In this document: positions 1 through 6,611 of the stretch, one piece after another
Layout: each line of letters begins with the position of its first letter
Numbering within the stretch: position 1 is the stretch's first letter
The notes under the pieces: generated by a model
Told to the model about the DNA's origin: nothing
Databases searched by the model: none
The model's input: the letters and a program-made list of their open reading frames with translations, nothing else
Assembly: GCA_023254645.1 (NCBI GenBank)
Contig: JALRLA010000381.1
Coordinates: 1-7,440 of the forward strand
Reading direction: 5' to 3'
Origin: Bacteroidia bacterium
GTDB taxonomy: Bacteria; Bacteroidota; Bacteroidia; NS11-12g; UBA955
DNA: 7,440 bases
Position numbers and translations under genes: made by a program

Positions 1-1210
1 CTTCAAATTGCTGCTGTAAAGTATCGAGTTGCAGTTCAATCAACTGCAAACGCTCTTTGGTTTGGGCTTTTTGCTGTTCGAGCTTGATCAGACTGCTGAT
101 CTCCAAAGATGTTTCCAAGAGGCTAATTTGTGTGAAACCGTCTTCACTTGATCCTTTTTGCACCTCCAACATTTCAAAATCATGCATCTGTTGACCGTCT
201 TCCGACCTTTCGCCAATAAAGACAAAGACATAGTGCTTACCCCCGAACCTTACAATTGACTCATCAGGAGCGGCCCATGTTTTATTACTGTCGGTTTCAA
301 TTTTAGCAGCTATGTACATGCCGGGTTTCAAATCTGAATGCATCTTCTTCAAGTGCCCATGGACAGTTACAGAACGATCTTCCCTAACGCCACTGCCTAT
401 TAGGAATACCTCTGTCTCACGCCATTCATTAGGTGAATTTGCCAGGGTAAAACGGATGCGTTGGCCTTCTTTGATTCTTGGAATATCATTTTCATAAACG
501 GTCAGTTCCACATGAAGATCGTCCGAATTGGTAATGTCCATGATGACATCCTGAGGATTGATGAATTTTCCTACATTGGTGTATACCTCTCGAATAGCTC
601 CTGTTACAGGTGAATAAATATTGACGGAAGCGGAAACGTTACCTTCTTTGATTTTGGCAACACTGAAGCCAATCAGCTTCAATTTTGTTTCCATGCTTTT
701 GATACGGGCTTCATTGGCCATATAGTCACTTTTTGCCTGCTGAAAAGACTTGCCGGAAGCCACCTTTTCATCATATAGCTCTTTCTGTCGATCATATTCA
801 GCTTTGAGAAATTCCTGACTAGCAAGGCTCTCAAGATAATCTTGTTGAAACTGAATAAATTCTGGGTTTTCAATCACGACCAATAACTGACCTTTTTTTA
901 CCATTGTACCCGGTAGCATCTCGGTGTATTTCACAAAACCACCATAAGGCATGGTAATTGAAATGTTACTTTGCGGGGGTACATCAATGATACCATTGAC
1001 ACGGAGTTCTGAGCCAATTACCCGCTGTTCAAAGTTTCCCACGACTATACTTGCCTGCTCAAATTGTGCCTGAGTAAGTTCTACTGTATTATCACCTTCT
1101 TCGTGGTGTTCCTCTGTTGTTCTTTCATTTTTTGAACTACAGGAAGCAATGGCCAATCCGATAAGAGTAACCATTGAGATTCTGTTGATATATGTTATTA
1201 TATTTTTCAT
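1..1210 (-). CDS. CzcB/CusB-like RND efflux periplasmic adaptor lipoprotein (partial, C-terminus beyond window)
   Basis: Membrane-fusion protein that links the inner-membrane RND pump to the outer-membrane channel in the periplasm. It starts with ATG at 1210 and stays open for 403 codons to the left edge. Residues 1-24 form a lipoprotein signal (MKN..., hydrophobic stretch, lipobox I-A-S-Cys24), followed by a short acidic/His stretch (H35, H36). Next come a first beta-barrel/lipoyl half (about 65-118, with G-x-V-K-K-G-Q), a short alpha-hairpin (about 119-183), the second lipoyl half (I-Y-S-P-V-T-G, 198-204), the beta-barrel (about 230-305, with K-P-G-M near 295) and the start of the membrane-proximal domain (316-362). 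The start lies 12 bases after the pump stop, so the two are co-transcribed. Oddity: from about residue 363 the usual closing strand of the family (a V-x-K-G-A type motif) is missing and a heptad-like, Gln/Leu/Lys-rich helical stretch replaces it. Adaptor identity is secure. The symbol is left blank because CzcB and CusB cannot be separated here. Confidence 0.93.
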   Translation of the reverse strand, partial: MKNIITYINRISMVTLIGLAIASCSSKNERTTEEHHEEGDNTVELTQAQFEQASIVVGNFEQRVIGSELRVNGIIDVPPQSNISITMPYGGFVKYTEMLPGTMVKKGQLLVVIENPEFIQFQQDYLESLASQEFLKAEYDRQKELYDEKVASGKSFQQAKSDYMANEARIKSMETKLKLIGFSVAKIKEGNVSASVNIYSPVTGAIREVYTNVGKFINPQDVIMDITNSDDLHVELTVYENDIPRIKEGQRIRFTLANSPNEWRETEVFLIGSGVREDRSVTVHGHLKKMHSDLKPGMYIAAKIETDSNKTWAAPDESIVRFGGKHYVFVFIGERSEDGQQMHDFEMLEVQKGSSEDGFTQISLLETSLEISSLIKLEQQKAQTKERLQLIELQLDTLQQQFE

Positions 1211-1222
1211 TGTTGATTTCTT

Positions 1223-4200
1223 TTATTGAATGCCTGAAATGAATTCGATTTCGATAATGGTCTGGTTGTATTGGTTGAGGATGTCCAGGTAGTTAAACCG
1301 AACAGATAGTGACCGATTGAGCCCCTGTATGTATTCCACATAACCTATTTCACCGCTTTCAAATCCTTTTTGGGCTTGTTTCAGAATAAGTTCAGCTTGT
1401 GGCAAGGCACTTTGCTCGTAATAATCGAGACTGGCCTGAAATTTTTGGTATTGCTGAATGAGAGATTTTAACCTGCCTTGCAATTCGTTAGTAATAGCTT
1501 CCAATTGTGCCTCGGCTTCTTGCTTTTTGAGTTCAGTTGCTTTGATTACCGAACTTTGAGATTTTGCTCCAAATAGAGGAATAGCTACGCCTACCTGAAA
1601 GCCAGTGAAACGGTCGCTAGATGTAAAGGTCACTGGATTGCCGTCTATATCCTGATTTGGTCCGTTGAGCGATTGGTTGAAATATCCTACCGTGAGGTCA
1701 GGTAACAGCCGGGATTTCTCCACTGATTTTTCTCTTTCGGCCACTTTCATTTGCTGGCGAAACCATGCCAGGGTAGGGTTATTGGCAATCCCTTGTGTAT
1801 CTAACAGAGCAGTACTTTGCCGTGCTTCAAGCTTGCCTGCCATTATGTCCAATGAGCCCTCAATGTTTAAGAGGGTTTGTAGCTGAGTTTGGTAAATCTC
1901 TATGTCGGCCAGATTTTGTTGTAACATGGCTTTAATCTCAGCTACCTGCGATTCGGCTGTTGCTTTTTCGAGTAGGTTGCTTTCTCCGGTTTCATAGCGA
2001 AGGCTGGCTGCTTTTACAAAGCGTTGATAAATGCTGTCCTGCTCTATCAATAATTGCCTTTTGTTTTTCTCAAGCCACAGGAAATACCAGGTAGCCTTCA
2101 CCTGTCGCACCAATTCGTTTTGGGTAGCTGTCTTTTGCCACTCACTTGCTTCCACCTGAGCATTTGCCAATTTGTTTTGGTTGGCATAAACGGTAGGGAA
2201 TGCAATGGATTGTGAAATATTGAACTGGTTGTCATTATTGTAGATACTGTTGTACTGGCCGTGGGTAAGGCTGAAATTTGTCTTGGGCAGGTTCCAACTT
2301 GCGCCTTTCAAAGCCCTTTCTTGCTGGGTTTGTAAATCTGCTGCTTTAAGCCCGGGATTGTTTTGAATGGCCGTTTTTATAGCCTCATCCAGCGATTGGT
2401 AGATTTTTTGAGACTCCTGCGCCTTTGCTTCAGGAAACTGGAAGAATAATATTCCAATGAATAAGAATGGTGCTACCGTTCCTGGTTTTACTTTTATTCC
2501 TCTTTCAAAATAATAGTAAAGGATGGGCAGTACGACCAATGTTAAAAAGGTGGCGGTAATCAAGCCTCCAATCACAACAGTAGCCAACGGCCGCTGCACT
2601 TCGGCACCACCTGATTGAGATAGGGCCATGGGCAAAAAGCCAAGGGAAGCCACGGCAGCCGTCATGATCACTGGACGGAGACGCACGCTCGTACCTTTGT
2701 AAATCCTTTCAAAAATATCTGTAATTCCTTCTTTTTTGAGGTGGTTGAACTCGCTGATCAGTACAATTCCATTCAATACTGCTACTCCGAACAAAGCAAT
2801 AAATCCAACGCCTGCTGATATACTAAAAGGCATATCTCTAAGCCAAAGGGCGAAAATGCCTCCAATTGCAGAAAGTGGAATAGCCGTAAAAATCAAGATG
2901 CCCTGCTTAATTGAACCAAACGTGAAATAGAGTAAAACAAAAATGAGTAGAAGAGCCAACGGAACGGCAATAGCAAGCCTTTCACGAGCTTCCACGAGGT
3001 TTTCAAACTGGCCACCATAAGAGACTGTGTAGCCAGGGGCCAATACCACTGACTGATCAATTTTCTGCTGAAGTTCTGTTACTATGCTTTCTACATCCCG
3101 GTTACGCACATTAAAGGCTACTATGATCCTTCTTCGTGTATCGTCCCGTTGGATTTGGTATGGGCCTTCTTTGATCTCTACATCAGCGACCTGATACAGT
3201 GGTATTTGATGGCCATCCTTTCGTGCAATGTATAAGTTCCGAACCGACTCAACATCCTCCCGGTTGGTTTTATCCAATCTTACCACCAGATCAAAACGTC
3301 TTTCGTTTTCATATACCAATCCGGCAGATGCCCCCGCAAAAGCCGCTTGCACCGAGCGGTTAACGTCACGGATAGTAAGGTCAAACTTAGCCAGCTGTGC
3401 CCGTTTATAGTTAATTACGATCTGTGGTACTCCCGTCACTTCCTCTATATAGAGATCAACGGCTCCTTCTACACCAGATACCAGTTTTCCAATCTGCCTG
3501 GCATATTCAGAAAGTTCATCGAGGTTTTCTCCGTAAATTTTTACTGCCACATCCTGACGAACCCCAGTCATCAGTTCGTTGAACCGCATCTGAATGGGCT
3601 GCTGAAAGCCAAAAGTTACCCCAGGTATAACCTCCAAAGCTTCGGCCATTTTATTAGCCAGTTCTTCGCGGTTAGAGGCGGTAACCCATTCCTCCTTATC
3701 CTTTAAAATGATCATCAAATCTGCTGCCTCCACAGGCATAGGATCGGTGGGGATTTCCCCAGCACCGATTTTAGAAACTACCTGAGTTACTTCGGGGAAT
3801 TTTTCCAATAAGATTTTTTCTGCCTGGGTAGTTGCTTTTATGGTGTTTTGGAGAGAACTTCCTGTGATTACCCTTGTTTCTACGGCAAAATCACCCTCTT
3901 CTAAGGTAGGTATAAATTCACCACCCATATTGGAAAACACCCATAAGGATATGCCAAACAATCCGAGAGCAATGGCAATCATCAATGGCCGTTTGTGCAT
4001 CGCCCAACGGATTGTAGGGTCGTACATTCTATGAAAGAAAGCCATGATCTTGTCTGAAATATTGGGTTTGTATTCGGTCTTCTTGCTCAAAACCAATGCA
4101 GACATCATCGGTACATAAGTAAGCGAAAGGATAAAAGCGCCCAGAATAGCAAAGCTCACTGTTTGTGCCATAGGGCCAAACATTTTTCCCTCAATCCCTA

Positions 4201-5599
4201 CTAAAGCAAGGATGGGTAGATACACGATGAGAATAATGATCTCCCCAAATGCGGCTGAATTTCTGATTTTGCTGGCTGACTGATAGACCTCTTTGTCCAT
4301 TTCCTGCTGGGTCAATTTCCTCCCTAGCTTCAGTAAACCCAAATGATGCAGGGTGGCCTCTACTATAATCACCGCTCCATCCACTATTAAGCCAAAGTCA
4401 ATGGCTCCCAAACTCATCAGGTTGCCTGATACACCAAAAAGGTTCATCATACCAAAGGCAAAAATGAGAGCAAGGGGAATGACCGATGCTACGATCAAAC
4501 CTGCACGGAGATTTCCAAGAAGAAGCAATAAAACAAAAATCACGATCAAGGCACCCTCTGCCAGATTTTTGCTTACCGTGCCTATGGCCGTATCGACCAG
4601 TTTGGTGCGATCAAGAAACGGTTCGATGGTAACGCCCTCAGGCAGTGTTTTGCGGATCTCTGCAATTCGGTTTTTTACATTTTCTATAACTTCTGCGGAA
4701 TTTTCACCTTTCAGCATCATCACAATAGCACTGACTACTTCGCCTTCACCATTACGGGTGGTAGCACCATACCTTACAGCACTTCCCAATTGGACTTTGG
4801 CTACATCATTGATAAGGACGGGGATTCCATTTTCATTGTTTTTGATGAGCATATTTCGGATGTCGTCCAGACTGCTCACAAGGCCTTCACTTCTGATAAA
4901 ATAGGCACTAAGATTTTTCTCGATGTAGGCTCCCCCTGTGTTTTCATTGTTTTCTTCCAATGCTTGAAAGATGTCGGCAATGGAGATGTTCATGGCTTTG
5001 AGCCTGTCGGGATCAATGGCAATTTCATATTGTTTGAGATAGCCACCGAAGCTGCTCACATCAGCTACTCCTGGAGTGCCCAATAATTGCCTTCTGACAA
5101 TCCAGTCCTGAATGGTGCGTAGTTCACGGGCATCATATTTATCCTCATAGCCCGGTTCGGTTCCTACCACATATTGATAGATTTCTCCCAGCCCTGTTGT
5201 AATAGGTGCCATCCCCGGCTGGCCGACTCCTGGTGGTATTTGTGCCTGCACATCGGGTAGGCGTTCACTTACCTGTTGCCTTGCCCAGTATACATCTACA
5301 TCTTCCTTAAACACAATGGTAACCACTGATAAGCCAAAGCGGGAGAAAGAGCGTATCTCGTCTATCTCTGGTATGGTGGCCATGGTGATTTCGATTGGAA
5401 AAGTGATTAAACGTTCCACCTCCTCAGCTGCCAAAGATGGAGAAGAGGTGATGACCTGAACCTGATTATTTGTAATATCCGGTACGGCATCAATGGGAAG
5501 CCTCGTTAGTGAGTAGCCTCCCCAAATGACTAGACCCAGCGTAAGCAGGCCGATGATCAACTTGTTTTTGACTGAAAAATGAATGATTTTATCCAGCAT
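1223..5599 (-). CDS. CzcA-type heavy-metal RND efflux pump fused to a CzcC/TolC-like outer-membrane factor
   Basis: Proton-driven metal exporter of the HME-RND family joined to its outer-membrane partner in one 1458-residue frame. A stand-alone pump is about 1040 residues and a stand-alone CzcC about 420. Residues 1-1030 are the pump: TM1 about 12-32, first periplasmic loop 33-344, TM2-TM6 about 345-500, TM7 about 538-556, second periplasmic loop 557-870, TM8-TM12 about 871-1030. TM4 carries D401-F-G, D407-G-A and E414, the proton-relay acids of CzcA. The segment R-F-N-E-L (672-676) replaces the R-I-D-M-L of E. coli CusA, and P-V-E-A (622-625) replaces P-L-E-M. Two of the three CusA methionines are therefore absent, which favours divalent cations over Cu/Ag (inference). 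Residues 1042-1060 are a second hydrophobic segment ending A-K-A. Residues about 1062-1458 are an outer-membrane-efflux-protein domain with two long helical repeats. Start ATG at 5599, no Shine-Dalgarno. Such fusions are well known in Bacteroidota. Confidence 0.96.
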   Translation of the reverse strand: MLDKIIHFSVKNKLIIGLLTLGLVIWGGYSLTRLPIDAVPDITNNQVQVITSSPSLAAEEVERLITFPIEITMATIPEIDEIRSFSRFGLSVVTIVFKEDVDVYWARQQVSERLPDVQAQIPPGVGQPGMAPITTGLGEIYQYVVGTEPGYEDKYDARELRTIQDWIVRRQLLGTPGVADVSSFGGYLKQYEIAIDPDRLKAMNISIADIFQALEENNENTGGAYIEKNLSAYFIRSEGLVSSLDDIRNMLIKNNENGIPVLINDVAKVQLGSAVRYGATTRNGEGEVVSAIVMMLKGENSAEVIENVKNRIAEIRKTLPEGVTIEPFLDRTKLVDTAIGTVSKNLAEGALIVIFVLLLLLGNLRAGLIVASVIPLALIFAFGMMNLFGVSGNLMSLGAIDFGLIVDGAVIIVEATLHHLGLLKLGRKLTQQEMDKEVYQSASKIRNSAAFGEIIILIVYLPILALVGIEGKMFGPMAQTVSFAILGAFILSLTYVPMMSALVLSKKTEYKPNISDKIMAFFHRMYDPTIRWAMHKRPLMIAIALGLFGISLWVFSNMGGEFIPTLEEGDFAVETRVITGSSLQNTIKATTQAEKILLEKFPEVTQVVSKIGAGEIPTDPMPVEAADLMIILKDKEEWVTASNREELANKMAEALEVIPGVTFGFQQPIQMRFNELMTGVRQDVAVKIYGENLDELSEYARQIGKLVSGVEGAVDLYIEEVTGVPQIVINYKRAQLAKFDLTIRDVNRSVQAAFAGASAGLVYENERRFDLVVRLDKTNREDVESVRNLYIARKDGHQIPLYQVADVEIKEGPYQIQRDDTRRRIIVAFNVRNRDVESIVTELQQKIDQSVVLAPGYTVSYGGQFENLVEARERLAIAVPLALLLIFVLLYFTFGSIKQGILIFTAIPLSAIGGIFALWLRDMPFSISAGVGFIALFGVAVLNGIVLISEFNHLKKEGITDIFERIYKGTSVRLRPVIMTAAVASLGFLPMALSQSGGAEVQRPLATVVIGGLITATFLTLVVLPILYYYFERGIKVKPGTVAPFLFIGILFFQFPEAKAQESQKIYQSLDEAIKTAIQNNPGLKAADLQTQQERALKGASWNLPKTNFSLTHGQYNSIYNNDNQFNISQSIAFPTVYANQNKLANAQVEASEWQKTATQNELVRQVKATWYFLWLEKNKRQLLIEQDSIYQRFVKAASLRYETGESNLLEKATAESQVAEIKAMLQQNLADIEIYQTQLQTLLNIEGSLDIMAGKLEARQSTALLDTQGIANNPTLAWFRQQMKVAEREKSVEKSRLLPDLTVGYFNQSLNGPNQDIDGNPVTFTSSDRFTGFQVGVAIPLFGAKSQSSVIKATELKKQEAEAQLEAITNELQGRLKSLIQQYQKFQASLDYYEQSALPQAELILKQAQKGFESGEIGYVEYIQGLNRSLSVRFNYLDILNQYNQTIIEIEFISGIQ
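2414..2476 (-). other. Internal signal-peptide-like junction between pump and outer-membrane domain
   Basis: Residues 1042-1062 of the fused efflux protein. Basic residues (K1036, K1038) precede a hydrophobic core (A-P-F-L-F-I-G-I-L-F-F), then P-E-A-K-A followed by Q-E, a good match to a signal peptidase I site after A1060. The preceding pump ends after TM12, whose C-terminus faces the cytoplasm in RND proteins. A further export segment is needed to bring the TolC-like part into the periplasm, and this one would serve. Whether it is cleaved, giving separate pump and channel, or stays as a thirteenth membrane helix cannot be told from sequence. Confidence 0.7.
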
Positions 5600-5639
5600 T
5601 TATTATGTATTTTATTTCTTGATTTAATGAATTGAAAGG

Positions 5640-5667
5640 GGCATTTATACCCAACATCGGGGATGCC
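5640..5667. repeat. Imperfect inverted repeat in the leader upstream of the efflux pump gene
   Basis: Plus-strand arms GGCAT (5640-5644) and ATGCC (5663-5667) enclose a second pairing, CCC (5650-5652) with GGG (within 5659-5662). This gives a bulged hairpin in the 148-base gap between the small His-rich gene and the pump gene. In the transcribed (minus) direction no run of T follows, so it is not a typical terminator. It could be an mRNA structure that affects pump expression or a protein-binding site. No function is assigned. The rest of this gap is A+T-rich with no gene seen. Confidence 0.35.
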
Positions 5668-5747
5668 AGACGGCACAGCAAAATGCATTTAAGTCATTGC
5701 CTTGGGGCAAAAATTAAAATATTGATTTCTGTGGGTGTCCGGAAAAA

Positions 5748-6146
5748 TCAGGCCTTGGGAGGCTGGAAAGGAGATTCTGAATACTCAGAGCAAAGTGAAA
5801 AGCTATAAGGAGAAACTTTTACCTGGTTGGTAAAGCAGAAATTTTCTATTTCAGGAAAATACTGAAAAAGGGTCATGAATACGGGCCCATGACAGCACTG
5901 ATGCTGGCCATGAAAGGGTAGTTCACCATCTTTGTCATGGTCATGATGCCCCGAACTATTTTCATCATGATGGACATAGTCTTCAATAATAAATTCGAAA
6001 AAAGTGTCGCCACCTATGGCATTGTGCTCCTCAAAATGAGAAATAAGGGCAGATAATTTTTTTAGCTCACAGCACATATCCAAATTGGGGGATATAACCT
6101 GCAAGATGAAAATCAAAGAGAATGATATGTGTGCTATAAGCTTCAC
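5748..6146 (-). CDS. Small exported His/Asp/Cys-rich protein associated with metal-efflux operons
   Basis: A 132-residue protein of an uncharacterised Bacteroidota family that I recognise from its place in CzcA/CusA loci and its C-terminal Q-P-P-K ending (128-131). Residues 1-20 are a hydrophobic signal segment (MKLIAHISFSLIFILQVISP). The mature part has C25-C26, a dense putative ligand cluster (H59, H60, D61, then H67-H68-D69-H70-D71 and D73), an L-P-F motif (76-78), and H79, H82, then C84-C85-H86. This suggests periplasmic binding or buffering of metal ions for the neighbouring pump (inference). The start is GTG at 6146: an in-frame TGA lies two codons upstream and the next ATG (codon 24) would remove the signal segment. 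It sits 45 bases after the Fur-type regulator and 148 bases before the pump. The protein is real with high likelihood. Its function is unproven. Confidence 0.8.
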   Translation of the reverse strand: MKLIAHISFSLIFILQVISPNLDMCCELKKLSALISHFEEHNAIGGDTFFEFIIEDYVHHDENSSGHHDHDKDGELPFHGQHQCCHGPVFMTLFQYFPEIENFCFTNQVKVSPYSFSLCSEYSESPFQPPKA

Positions 6147-6152
6147 GTGTCA

Positions 6153-6160
6153 CAAATATA
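6153..6160 (-). promoter_or_regulatory. Candidate Bacteroidota -7 promoter box
   Basis: Minus-strand TATATTTG fits the TAnnTTTG -7 consensus of Bacteroidota exactly. It lies 6 bases upstream of the GTG start of the small His-rich gene, so a transcript would begin very close to, or inside, the start codon. No TTG lies at the ideal -33 distance: the nearest ones leave gaps of about 14 and 25 bases. Treat as tentative. The operon may simply be read from upstream of the regulator. Confidence 0.35.
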
Positions 6161-6172
6161 TTGATTTAGGAA

Positions 6173-6187
6173 TGCAACCTGTTTGCA
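6173..6187. promoter_or_regulatory. Candidate regulator operator (TGCAA-N5-TTGCA)
   Basis: A perfect 5-bp inverted repeat with a 5-base spacer lies in the 45-base gap between the Fur-family gene and the small His-rich gene, 12 bases upstream of the candidate -7 box. A repressor bound here would overlap the promoter spacer. The position is what one expects of an operator for the adjacent metalloregulator. The motif is short and does not match the classical 7-1-7 Fur/Zur box. Confidence 0.35.
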
Positions 6188-6191
6188 AAGT

Positions 6192-6611
6192 TTAGGAGCA
6201 GTTTGCACAAGTGCCTTTGTAGACCATGCTGGCACTGGCTGCTTTGAATCCTGAAGGAATAATGGTTTGGGGTATTTTGGATTGGGTCAGACAGTAAGTT
6301 TCGCCACACTTGACGCAATGAAAGTGGATATGCTGATCTTGAGGTTTGCATTCACAACCTTCTTCACAAAGTGCATATTTGACCGAACCTGTACCATCTT
6401 CAATGCTATGTATAAGTTTCTTGTCTTCAAAAGTTTTGAGTGTTCTATATAGTGTAGCCTTATCCGCGTGCTCGAATTTCGCATCTAGATCGCTCAAACT
6501 AATGGCGGCACCAGATTCTACCAATTTTCTAAGCACTAATAGGCGCATTGCGGTTGGCTTAATGTTTCGATCTTCCAGTTTATTTTCTAATTTTTCTTTC
6601 ATAAAAACCAC
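6192..6611 (-). CDS. Fur-family metal-responsive transcriptional regulator
   Basis: A 139-residue dimeric DNA-binding metalloregulator, near the usual Fur/Zur length. The N-terminal winged helix includes K-P-T-A-M-R (18-23) and the recognition helix A-T-L-Y-R-T-L (52-58). The C-terminal dimerisation and metal domain has a structural Zn(Cys)4-type pair of motifs, C99-V-K-C102 and C135-A-N-C138. Potential sensing ligands are H94, H96, H98 and a Cys cluster, C82, C86, C88. The classical H-H-D-H sensor motif of Fur is not present as such. As first gene of the metal-efflux cluster it probably controls that operon, and perhaps itself (inference). Two starts are possible: ATG at 6611 or codon 4 at 6602. 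The latter fits the family N-terminus better, and its ATG overlaps the TGA that ends the upstream Argonaute frame. Fur-family membership is sure. The sensed metal is not. Confidence 0.93.
   Translation of the reverse strand: MVFMKEKLENKLEDRNIKPTAMRLLVLRKLVESGAAISLSDLDAKFEHADKATLYRTLKTFEDKKLIHSIEDGTGSVKYALCEEGCECKPQDQHIHFHCVKCGETYCLTQSKIPQTIIPSGFKAASASMVYKGTCANCS

Noticed and set aside
679..873. Minus-strand frame of 64 codons inside the adaptor
   Set aside because: The adaptor frame across the same bases encodes its conserved alpha-hairpin, so this is an out-of-frame shadow.
3347..3706. Plus-strand open frame of 119 codons
   Set aside because: Antisense to the conserved second periplasmic loop of the pump, with no family resemblance.
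4353..4904. Plus-strand open frame of 183 codons
   Set aside because: It is antisense to the TM2-TM4 and first periplasmic-loop coding region of the pump, with low-complexity Arg/Ser/Thr/Pro composition. A shadow of the real gene.
5640..5667. Rho-independent terminator between the small gene and the pump
   Set aside because: The stem is short and bulged, and no T-run follows in the direction of transcription.
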